Below the pieces are notes generated by a model. That model saw only the letters and a list, made by a program, of their open reading frames with translations. It searched no databases and was not told the origin of the DNA. The position numbers and the translations under genes were made by a program. From NCBI RefSeq assembly GCF_001639145.1, contig NZ_LROY01000002.1, forward strand, positions 1 through 64,000: DNA of 64,000 nucleotides. The letters are read 5' to 3'. The stretch is from Microbulbifer sp. Q7 (GTDB taxonomy: Bacteria; Pseudomonadota; Gammaproteobacteria; Pseudomonadales; Cellvibrionaceae). This document shows, piece by piece, positions 16,522-24,358 of this stretch (positions are counted from its first letter, which is position 1; each line of letters starts with the position of its first letter).

Positions 16522-17874
16522 TTAGCCCACTCCCTGAGCCATCAGCGCATTGGCTACACGGTGGAACGCGGCGATGTTGGCCCCGCGGTGGTAGTCCTGA
16601 TAGCCGTCGTCCGCCTCGAGATGCGCGATGCACTGGGCGTGGATGTCTTGCATGATTTCCAGCAGCTTTTCATCGAGGTGCTCCTGCTCCCAGCGGGAAA
16701 AAGACGCATTTTGCGCCATTTCAAGACCGGATAACGCGACACCCCCGGCGTTGGAGGCTTTGCCGGGTGCGTGTAATACCTTGTGTTCCTTGAATAAACC
16801 GGTGGCATCTTCGGTGCAGGGCATATTGGCACCTTCCGCAACAATCTGACATTTATTGTCGATGAGTGCGCGCGCATCCTCCTTGTCGAGTTCATTCTGG
16901 GTTGCACACGGGAGGGCAATATCACACGGGAACTGCCAGGGTTTTTCCCCATCGTGCCAGTCACCGCCACTGTTGGACTGTATTGTTTTCAGGGTTTTGG
17001 TACTACCGTTCGCGGCATCAATTGCTGCATCGATATCTTTTTGCGGAATACCTTTTTCGTTGTGGAGGACGCCTTTGCTGGAAGACAGGGTTATCACCCG
17101 CGCGCCAAGCTGCACGGCCTTCTGTGCGGCATGCAGTGCCACATTGCCCGCCCCGGAAATAGACACGCGCAGGCCGTCCAGCTCTTGCTGCCGCTGTGCG
17201 AGCATGCAGCGCAGAAAATAGATCAGGCCGTAACCGGTGGCCTCCATACGCACATGGCTGCCGCCAAATTCGATGTCCTTGCCGGTGAGGGCGCCGGTAA
17301 AGGAATTGGCAAGCCGCCGGTAATGGCCAAAGAGGTAGCCAATTTCCCGGCGCCCCACGTTAATGTCTCCGGCAGGGACATCGGTGTTCTCACCGATATG
17401 GCGGTACAGCTCATTCATGAAGGCCTGGCAGAAGCGCATGATCTCGCGGTCCGAGCGGTCGCTGGGGTCGAAGTCGGAGCCGCCCTTGCCGCCGCCGATG
17501 GGCAGCCCGGTGAGCGCGTTCTTGAAGGTCTGCTCGAACGCGAGAAACTTGAGAACGGACGCTGTCACCGAGCGGTGGAAGCGGATGCCACCTTTGTAAG
17601 GGCCAACGGCACTGCAATGTTGTACTCGCCAGCCGCGATTCACCTGTACCTCGCCGTCGTCGTCCTCCCAGCACACACGGAATGTGATGATCCGATCGGC
17701 TTCACTGAGACGGGGTAATATTTTGGCGGAGTGCCATCCGGCGTGCTCGGCGTACTGCGGGTACACATCGTACGCCAGCTCCCGTATTGCCTGGTTGAAT
17801 TCCGGCTCATCGGGGTTGCGCGTTTGTACCCAGGCAAGAAAGTCTTCCAGACCTTGCTTGTGCTGTTTGTCCAT
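16522..17874 (-). CDS. gdhA: NADP-type glutamate dehydrogenase
   Basis: 450 aa, hexameric family I GDH that makes glutamate from 2-oxoglutarate and ammonia. Visible are the KNALTGLPIGGGKGGSDFDP block with the catalytic and substrate lysines, DVPAGDINVGRREIGYLFG, the Rossmann SGAGNVALHAAQ and the GGVALSGLEMAQN signature near the end. The start at 17874 follows GGAGCGACTCC and gives the E. coli length (447 aa); an upstream ATG would add 18 residues. Confidence 0.97.
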   Translation of the reverse strand: MDKQHKQGLEDFLAWVQTRNPDEPEFNQAIRELAYDVYPQYAEHAGWHSAKILPRLSEADRIITFRVCWEDDDGEVQVNRGWRVQHCSAVGPYKGGIRFHRSVTASVLKFLAFEQTFKNALTGLPIGGGKGGSDFDPSDRSDREIMRFCQAFMNELYRHIGENTDVPAGDINVGRREIGYLFGHYRRLANSFTGALTGKDIEFGGSHVRMEATGYGLIYFLRCMLAQRQQELDGLRVSISGAGNVALHAAQKAVQLGARVITLSSSKGVLHNEKGIPQKDIDAAIDAANGSTKTLKTIQSNSGGDWHDGEKPWQFPCDIALPCATQNELDKEDARALIDNKCQIVAEGANMPCTEDATGLFKEHKVLHAPGKASNAGGVALSGLEMAQNASFSRWEQEHLDEKLLEIMQDIHAQCIAHLEADDGYQDYHRGANIAAFHRVANALMAQGVG

Positions 17875-17995
17875 GGAGTCGCTCCGCTCGTTAATCCCGC
17901 TGGCTTGGTGCCCAGGTCGCATAACCATAGCTCAACCAGTGTCTACCAGTACCTGCCAATACCTACGCCAGCGCGCGGCATTGGGATTGCCGGAG

Positions 17996-18030
17996 CATAA
18001 AAAAACCCCGCAGGGCGGGGTTTCTTCCGT
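17996..18030 (-). terminator. Rho-independent terminator after the M13 peptidase gene
   Basis: Read on the minus strand, the stem AACCCCGC / GCGGGGTT is followed by eight T. It lies 18 bp past the stop at 18048. Confidence 0.9.
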
Positions 18031-18047
18031 GTCACTGGTGGGTGCGC

Positions 18048-20129
18048 TTACCAGATGACCACGCGCTCCTCTTCCGGAAGGTACATGCCGTCGCCTTCTT
18101 TTACATCAAAGGCAGAGTAGAACGCCTCGATGTTCGGCAGGACGCCCTGGACACGATACTCCGCCGGTGAGTGCGGATCGGTTTTCAGGCGCTCGCTCAG
18201 TGCTTCGTCGCGCATCTTGCTACGCCATACCTGCGCCCAGCCGAGGAACACACGCTGATCGCCGGTGAAGCCATCAATTTCTGGTGCTTCTTCACCATTC
18301 AGGGAAAGCTTGTAGGCCTTGTAGGCGATACCCAGTCCGGACAGGTCGCCAATGTTTTCACCCAGGGTCAGCTCGCCGTTTACGTGTTCGCCTTCAATTG
18401 GCTCGAAGCCATTGTACTGGGCGACCAATTTGCCGGTCAGCTGCTCAAAGTTGTTGCGGTCAGAGTCTGTCCACCAGTTGTTCAGGTAACCTTTTCCGTC
18501 GAACTTGGAGCCCTTGTCGTCGAAGCCGTGGCCGATCTCATGGCCGATGACCCCGCCGATACCGCCGTAGTTTACGGCGTCGTCTGCGTTCATGTTAAAG
18601 AACGGCGGCTGCAGGATGGCGGCGGGGAAAACGATTTCGTTCATCGCCGGGTTGTAATACGCATTGACCGTCTGCGGACTCATAGCCCAGGCGCCACGAT
18701 CCAGCGGTTTGCCCAGTTTGTCGCGCTCGTGCATGGTCTCAAACAGGGTCGCGGCAATGGCGTTACCGACCAGATCATCCGCCTTTACTTGCAGCGCGCT
18801 GTAGTCACGCCACTTGTCCGGGTAACCAATTTTGGTGGTGAAGTTATCCAGCTTGGTGAGGGCTTCCTGTTTGGTATCTTCGCTCATCCAGCTCAGGGAC
18901 TCGATGGACTCCCGGTAGGCCGCCTTCAGGTTGTCCACCAGTTTCACCATGCGCGCCTTGGCTTCTGGCGGAAAGTATTTTTCCACATAGCGCTGGCCGA
19001 CCAGTTCGCCGACAGAACCGTTAACAAACTGTACCGCGCGCTTCCAGCGGGGCTCCATCTGTTCCACGCCGCGGATGGTGGTGCTGTAAAAATCGAAGTT
19101 GGCCTGGGCGATTTCACTGTGCATATAGGGCGCAGCGGCAGAGAGCACCTTGAGTTTGAGGTAGCGCTTCCAGGTGGCCAGATCAGTCTCGGCAATGATT
19201 GTGTTGGCCGCTTCCAGGTATTCCGGCTGGCCGACAATGAACTCTTCAGCGCTCTCGAGGTGGGCCTTCTGCAGGTAGCTGTCCCACTCGATGGCCGGCA
19301 TCATTGCTTTCAGATCAGCGAGTGTTTTCTTGTTGTAGTAGCGCTCGGGGTCACGGTTGTCCACACGGGTGCGGTGGTGCTCGGCCAGACTCTTCTCCAG
19401 CGCGTAAACCGCGTCGGCACTTTCCTCGGCATTATCGAGTCCGGCGATGCTTTGCATCTTGATCAGATATTCCCGATAAGCCTGCTGCAGCTTCTGACCT
19501 TTTTCGGAGTCGTCAAAGTAGTAATCGCGATCCGGGAGGCCGAGGCCCGCCTGCCACATAAAGGTGATGTAATTCTCTACCTGCTTCAGGTCCTGGTAAA
19601 TTGTGCCACCAAAGGGCACGTTGTAGCCGACGGTGTCGGCGTAGGCAAAGAAGTCGCTCAGGTCTTTGCGAGACTGGATGGCGTCCACTTTGGCCAGTTC
19701 GCCGGCGATTGCGCTCAGGCCTTTTTTCTCGATCAGCTCCTCGTTCATATAGCTGTTGTAGAGATCGCCGATCTGTTTGGCCGCGGCACTGTTGGCATGC
19801 TCGCCAGCTTCCATAATCAACGCCTTAACTTCTTCCATGGCCTTGTCGCGCAGGATGCTGAAGCCACCCCAGCGGGATTTGTCCGCGGGTATCTCGGTGT
19901 TCTTCAGCCAGTTGCCATTGACGTAGGTATAGAAGTCATCCTGTGGGCGCACACTGGTATCCATAGCGCTCAGGTCGATACCGGAGCCAAGTTCGGCGGT
20001 CTGTACAGCGGCCGCTTCGGTCGCACCCTGGGTGCTCTTTGCTTCGGGGTTTTCGGACTGGGAGCAACCGGTGAGTGCGCTGCCGGCAATAGCGCCGGCA
20101 ATTGCCAGAGGTAAAAGCAGTTTTTTCAT
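18048..20129 (-). CDS. M13 (neprilysin/PepO) family metallopeptidase lipoprotein
   Basis: 693 aa. The signal peptide has lipobox SALTGC (Cys22), so it is a lipid-anchored envelope protein. The gluzincin motif GVIGHEIGHGF has zinc ligands His530 and His534 and catalytic Glu531. The third ligand Glu lies in LTLGENIGDLSGL, and NAYYNPAMNEIVFPAAILQPPFF is the M13 substrate-binding block. The length matches bacterial M13 peptidases. It likely trims small peptides in the periplasm. It is flanked by terminators on both sides, hence transcribed alone. Confidence 0.95.
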   Translation of the reverse strand: MKKLLLPLAIAGAIAGSALTGCSQSENPEAKSTQGATEAAAVQTAELGSGIDLSAMDTSVRPQDDFYTYVNGNWLKNTEIPADKSRWGGFSILRDKAMEEVKALIMEAGEHANSAAAKQIGDLYNSYMNEELIEKKGLSAIAGELAKVDAIQSRKDLSDFFAYADTVGYNVPFGGTIYQDLKQVENYITFMWQAGLGLPDRDYYFDDSEKGQKLQQAYREYLIKMQSIAGLDNAEESADAVYALEKSLAEHHRTRVDNRDPERYYNKKTLADLKAMMPAIEWDSYLQKAHLESAEEFIVGQPEYLEAANTIIAETDLATWKRYLKLKVLSAAAPYMHSEIAQANFDFYSTTIRGVEQMEPRWKRAVQFVNGSVGELVGQRYVEKYFPPEAKARMVKLVDNLKAAYRESIESLSWMSEDTKQEALTKLDNFTTKIGYPDKWRDYSALQVKADDLVGNAIAATLFETMHERDKLGKPLDRGAWAMSPQTVNAYYNPAMNEIVFPAAILQPPFFNMNADDAVNYGGIGGVIGHEIGHGFDDKGSKFDGKGYLNNWWTDSDRNNFEQLTGKLVAQYNGFEPIEGEHVNGELTLGENIGDLSGLGIAYKAYKLSLNGEEAPEIDGFTGDQRVFLGWAQVWRSKMRDEALSERLKTDPHSPAEYRVQGVLPNIEAFYSAFDVKEGDGMYLPEEERVVIW

Positions 20130-20265
20130 GAATGGCCTTTTGGGCTTGTTATATTTTGCGGTCAGGGACCGGGTGGAACGAAATCAATCGTATAGTATGC
20201 ACCGGTGTGGATTCGGAGCAAGCGGGCTTGCGGCCAGCTGCAGGCAAGGAGCGACGGATTTCGGC

Positions 20266-20300
20266 CAATAAAAAACCCCGCGACGCGGGGTTTTTTATTG
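20266..20300 (-). terminator. Rho-independent terminator after the TonB-C fusion gene
   Basis: A near-perfect palindrome AAAAAACCCCGCG / CGCGGGGTTTTTT with A and T runs on both sides. On the minus strand it lies just after the stop at 20317. Confidence 0.9.
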
Positions 20301-20316
20301 GCCATTTGGCTCCGGA

Positions 20317-21546
20317 TTAGTCCGGGAGGCGGAAGGTAATGGGTACCGAGAACTTGTACTCATCCAGCTTCAGCTGTGAAGGCGTGGCCGGGTAGGGGCC
20401 AGCGCGTTCCACTGCCTCCAGGGCCTCGCGGTTCAGGCTGGAATAGCGGGACTCCTGCAGGGTGTTCACGTTCGTTACGTTACCTCTGCTGTCGATGGTC
20501 ACATTCAGGCGGACACTGCCCTCCTGACCGCGCTCCTGGGCGCGTTTCGGATAGCGAATGTGCTTGAAGGTATGGCGCAGCAGCATGGAATGGTAGATCT
20601 GGCGAGCCAGGATCATGTCGGCGGTCAGCGGGGCTTCCTCTTCTTCTTCCAGGTCCTCATCGTCTACCGGCGCGCCGGGGCGCGTGGTGGTGGGCTTGAG
20701 GGGCTTGGGCTGTGAAGCCGGCTGCGAGGTCGCCTGAGCGGCGGCGGTTTCGGGCTTGAGCTCGGGGCGTGCCGGGGCGGGCTTTTCGATCGCCGGTGCG
20801 CTGATCGCAGCCAGTGTGGGCGGCGGTATGTTGGCCGCAAGTGACGGCTGTGGGGAGGCGGCCGCAATCTGGGCGGACTCGGCCTTCGGCTTCGCCGGTT
20901 GAGCGGCGGCCTGCTGTTCTTGCTCTTGCTGGGCTTCCTGCTGGTCAACCATGGATGCTACCTGTGCGACACGGTCGGCACCCGGCTGCAGGGCCTCGTA
21001 GGTGGCTAGCAGGCCGGATGTCACCTCACCGGCGGACATCAGGTCGTCACGAAAGTCGGTGGAGGGGGGGACAGGGCCTATCCAGGCACGCAACAGTGTA
21101 TTGAAGAACTCGCGGTCCTCAATCATGCCGAGCATGATGTCGTTGAGAGAGATCGAGGTTGTGCCGGTATCCGCTGCAAAGTCAATGCGCAGCCGGTCTC
21201 CCGCGACCAGGCGGCCTTTGAACAGGTTGGCGAAGGTCACCATGTTTTCCGCTTGGCTGGTCAGGGTGTTGCCGGGGTTATTAATGGCAATGCCTTCCAT
21301 CCACTGGTTGCGGAAGCGGCGAGCCGACAGGCGGTCCGCAACAATCCGGACCTCCAGGCTGCGTGGCGTATTGTTATCGAGCAGGCTACTCGCGTCGCTG
21401 GCGAGACGCTCGGAATACACGGCAGCGATGTACTGGTCTTTGTTGAATTGTTGTTCCAGAGCGAGACCGTTCAGCAGCGGCGCGGCTTTTGCAGTCAGGG
21501 CCGTAGCGAACAACAGCAGGGCAATGACGAAGTTGGTCGTTTTCAT
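20317..21546 (-). CDS. Periplasmic chalcone-isomerase-like domain fused to TonB C-terminal domain
   Basis: 409 aa. A cleavable signal peptide ends about TAKAAP (residue 22). Residues about 24-180 resemble the bacterial chalcone-isomerase-like fold (LNGLALEQQFNKDQYIAAVYSE, the SLEVRIVADRLSARRFRNQW block, GDRLRIDFA). A linker (about 195-310) is rich in Ala, Pro, Gln and Glu. Residues about 325-409 form a TonB C-terminal domain (YPKRAQERGQEGSVRLNVTID, ending KFSVPITFRLPD). No transmembrane anchor remains after cleavage, so it is not a classic TonB. Function unknown. A divergent gene lies 540 bp away. Confidence 0.75.
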   Translation of the reverse strand: MKTTNFVIALLLFATALTAKAAPLLNGLALEQQFNKDQYIAAVYSERLASDASSLLDNNTPRSLEVRIVADRLSARRFRNQWMEGIAINNPGNTLTSQAENMVTFANLFKGRLVAGDRLRIDFAADTGTTSISLNDIMLGMIEDREFFNTLLRAWIGPVPPSTDFRDDLMSAGEVTSGLLATYEALQPGADRVAQVASMVDQQEAQQEQEQQAAAQPAKPKAESAQIAAASPQPSLAANIPPPTLAAISAPAIEKPAPARPELKPETAAAQATSQPASQPKPLKPTTTRPGAPVDDEDLEEEEEAPLTADMILARQIYHSMLLRHTFKHIRYPKRAQERGQEGSVRLNVTIDSRGNVTNVNTLQESRYSSLNREALEAVERAGPYPATPSQLKLDEYKFSVPITFRLPD

Positions 21547-22089
21547 TTTTGCTTTGGTATCTGATTGAAAGCCGGATGGGCAGAACCCGGCAGATAAAGC
21601 GCTGAAAAATCAATCAAAATACCCCAGAGTCATTTCCAGCCGCTTCGACCGCACCCTCCCCGAAAGGCACGGGGCCCCGCGCTAACCCGCTAAAAACCGT
21701 AGGGCATTTTTTACCCAGTGGCGGATAGAGATTAATCGAGGCTCTGCTCAACTCTACTTTAACTGCAATGGAGTTCAACCCTGAAGTGGGTAAAATGTCT
21801 CGTTTTTTTAAATCCGGGGATGGGGTGGGAAGACAGACGTAACTTTCCGCCTAGAATGCATGATCAGATGATTCAGCCCCGCCTGCCTGCAGGAAAGACA
21901 CGATAATGACACGGGCGTGTACAGGAGCGAATAAAAGCCATTGGGCCGGCAACGGGCACTGAGGCACGAAGCAGGCACGGTTCGCCCGATTAAAGCTCCC
22001 TTTGCGTAGAAGATCGCGCATTTACTTCAACCGGTATCTGCAAATGCAAGTACCATTCAACGAACATTAACGACCAAGCCAAGAGTTTC
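21547..22089. other. Divergent intergenic region
   Basis: About 540 bp between the TonB-C fusion (minus) and the cyclic-nucleotide-binding gene (plus). No gene is credible. It contains a separated inverted pair CATTTTTTACCCA (about 21701) and TGGGTAAAATG (about 21786), and AACTC/GAGTT arms between them, suggestive of a regulator site. No clear sigma-70 promoter is seen. Confidence 0.5.
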
Positions 22090-22791
22090 ATGAATTACAA
22101 GCCGCTCAGTGATTACCCGCGGGATGCGGTAGATCGTCTCCTGAATGTCATCCATCTCTTTCGCGATATTCGAGCCACCAGTGAATGGCAGTACGATGTC
22201 TTGCTGAAGCGATCGCGCCTGTCCACCCTGTCGCCCGGTGAGGCGTTGCTCCATGCGGGGGACGTGGATCAGTGGGTGTACTTCCTGCTGCGCGGCGAGC
22301 TGCATGTGCATGTTGATGACGACGCGGCGGCCCGCGGCGAGCGGCCCTTGGCGGTCATTCGCCCCGGCGAGGTGTTCGGGGACCTGTCCATGCTGTTGGC
22401 AAAACCCCGCAGTGCGACCATCGTGGCAGCCCCGGTCGGCCAGGACATTCAGGTGCTGGCGGTGGATTGCACCCTGTTTGGCGACCTTGAGGACTTCTCT
22501 CTGCTGCACCTGCCGACCAAGTTGGTGTTCTACCGCAATATGGTGCACTCGCTGCGCTGGAAACTTGAGGTCTATCGTTCCAAGTACCCCATGCACGAGC
22601 TTGCCAACAGTCATCGTCGCCTGAAACTGTACACCGGCCCCAAAAACAGTAAAGAAGAGCTGGTTGCCCTGGCCGGTCAGGCGCGAGACCTGGCACGGAT
22701 CCTACTGGACTGGAATGCGGAGTTTGGCAGTGGCCAGCTCGCGGCCGAAGAGTCCGACATGACCGATTTTCTCGAGTCGATTCTTTCCTGA
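22090..22791 (+). CDS. Cyclic nucleotide-binding domain protein
   Basis: 233 aa. Residues about 38-150 form a cNMP-binding beta-roll: LSTLSPGEALLHAGDVDQWVYFLLRGELHVHV, then the phosphate-binding cassette PGEVFGDLSMLLAKPRSATIVAA (Gly-Glu-Val-Phe-Gly-Asp-Leu with the downstream Arg-Ser-Ala-Thr). The C-terminal 80 residues are helical with no helix-turn-helix I can recognise, so it is a sensor or adaptor rather than a CRP-type regulator. The ligand could be cAMP or another cyclic nucleotide. Confidence 0.85.
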   Translation: MNYKPLSDYPRDAVDRLLNVIHLFRDIRATSEWQYDVLLKRSRLSTLSPGEALLHAGDVDQWVYFLLRGELHVHVDDDAAARGERPLAVIRPGEVFGDLSMLLAKPRSATIVAAPVGQDIQVLAVDCTLFGDLEDFSLLHLPTKLVFYRNMVHSLRWKLEVYRSKYPMHELANSHRRLKLYTGPKNSKEELVALAGQARDLARILLDWNAEFGSGQLAAEESDMTDFLESILS

Positions 22792-22817
22792 GCACCTTCT
22801 CTCTTTCCTGAGCACCT
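22782..22817 (+). repeat. Short direct repeat across a stop codon
   Basis: TCTTTCCTGAGCACCT occurs at 22782-22797 and again at 22802-22817 (16 bp, period 20). The first copy contains the stop codon of the cyclic-nucleotide-binding gene, so the second looks like a local duplication of the gene's end. Confidence 0.75.
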
Positions 22818-23116
22818 CCAGCTTTTCCCCGAGTGCTTCCCCGCCCGGTTTGCATGCCGGGCGAGCACCGGCCTGCGTGGCCGTGGCTTTACGGTCATGA
22901 ATTCTGCGCTTCACTCTGAACTCTTGTCTGGTATCCCTGTGTTTCGCCGCACGCCCTGCCTGCCGCCGTGTTTTCGCCTATCGATTTCGCAATTCGGCAG
23001 CTTTCATCACTGCGTGGTCATCGTTTTGCGCATAAAATGCGTACAACTTTGAGTCTTTCGGCGGTTTACGCCGCTCTGCACCACGCACCTTCCGAGTAAA
23101 CAGGAATACAGTAGGT
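22818..23116. other. Region upstream of the RND efflux operon
   Basis: About 300 bp without a gene. It holds a CGCCCGG/CCGGGCG hairpin (22842-22863) that lacks a T-run and is therefore a weak terminator at best. No regulator gene or clear promoter hexamer pair is seen. Confidence 0.45.
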
Positions 23117-24358
23117 ATGAATTTTCTGCTTTCGTTCTGGCGGCAGCGCAATTATCGAATTGCCGCGATCGTCGCTCTCCTTGCAATTGTCTGGCTACTG
23201 AGTGGCGTGCTGTCCGCTGGCCGCGATGCCGCGCCTCAGATCAATGGTGCTGCAAGTACCAAGCGAGCCGCGGCGGAGAACATTTCTGTTCGCGCGCGCC
23301 GGATCGAGGCTCAGCCTTACACCACCCGTGTGATCGTCAACAGCCGTACCGAGGAAAACCGGAGTGTGCAGCTGCGTGCGGAACTGGATGGTGTGATTGC
23401 GGCACTGCCGGTTTCGGAGGGTGAACGTGTGGCCGCCGGTGATGTGATCTGCGAAATTGCTGCCGAAGATCGACCGGAGAAGCTGGCGCGGGCCCGCGCT
23501 ACGCTGCGCAAGGCGGAACTGGATTATGCCGGAGCCAAAAAGCTCCAGGGGCGGGGGTTGCAGTCGGAAGCGGCCATGGCGCAGCAGGAAGTGAATCTGG
23601 CTATTGCCCGGGCCGAACTGAAGCGCGCGCAGGTGGACGTGAAGAACCTGCGGATTCGGGCTCCCTTCGATGGGCTGGTGAATCGTCGGGCGGTTGAGCT
23701 GGGGGACTTCGTCCGTCGGGGTGAAGAGTGCGCAACGCTGCTCGACCTGAACCCTATTCTGATCGTGGGTGAGGTATCCGAGTCACAGGTAGCCAGCCTG
23801 CAGCCCGGGAAGCAGGCCTCGGCGCAATTGCAGCAGGGTCAGTTGGTCGAGGGGCGTTTGCGCTATGTCAGCCAGCAGGCGCACCCGGTCACGCGCGCTT
23901 ATCGCGTTGAGGTCGCGGTGCCGAACGCCGATGGGGCGCTGCGCAGTGGTATCAGTGCGCGTATGGCGTTGCCCACTGGAGATGTGCTGGCGCACCGTAT
24001 CAATGCCTCCCTGTTGACGCTGGATGACCGGGGGCAGCTCGGCGTGCGTATTCTGGATGAGGAGCATCGGGTCCAATTTGTGAATGTGCGACTCGTGAGT
24101 GACGACAGCTCGGGTGTTTGGGTTGCCGGCCTCCCAGCCCAGTCACTGCTGATTACCGTGGGTCAGGAGTACGTGAGCGAGGGTGAGCAGGTGGCTGTAG
24201 AGCTGGAGGAGTCTGCCGGTGACCTGCCGGCGCCGGTATCCCGCGTGGACGGGGAGAGCCGAGGCTATGGGGCCGATCTGTTGAAAGCCTCCGCCGGCGT
24301 CGGGGTAAAACAGCCTGATGTGCCGTCTGGCGCGGTTGCGCAGGAGCCCGTGCAATGA
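23117..24358 (+). CDS. RND efflux periplasmic adaptor (membrane fusion protein)
   Basis: 413 aa. A single N-terminal membrane anchor (about residues 15-32), then the barrel-sandwich half-motif (LRAELDGVIAALPVSEGERVAAGDVICEI), an alpha-hairpin rich in Ala/Arg/Glu (about 115-175), the matching second lipoyl half LRIRAPFDGLVNRRAVELGDFV and a beta-barrel domain. It links the inner-membrane pump to an outer-membrane channel encoded elsewhere. Its stop overlaps the pump gene by 4 bp (ATGA), so the two are translationally coupled. Confidence 0.94.
   Translation: MNFLLSFWRQRNYRIAAIVALLAIVWLLSGVLSAGRDAAPQINGAASTKRAAAENISVRARRIEAQPYTTRVIVNSRTEENRSVQLRAELDGVIAALPVSEGERVAAGDVICEIAAEDRPEKLARARATLRKAELDYAGAKKLQGRGLQSEAAMAQQEVNLAIARAELKRAQVDVKNLRIRAPFDGLVNRRAVELGDFVRRGEECATLLDLNPILIVGEVSESQVASLQPGKQASAQLQQGQLVEGRLRYVSQQAHPVTRAYRVEVAVPNADGALRSGISARMALPTGDVLAHRINASLLTLDDRGQLGVRILDEEHRVQFVNVRLVSDDSSGVWVAGLPAQSLLITVGQEYVSEGEQVAVELEESAGDLPAPVSRVDGESRGYGADLLKASAGVGVKQPDVPSGAVAQEPVQ

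Noticed and set aside
20130..20316. Small plus-strand frames between the M13 peptidase and TonB-C genes
   Set aside because: They overlap the terminator palindrome and have no coding support.
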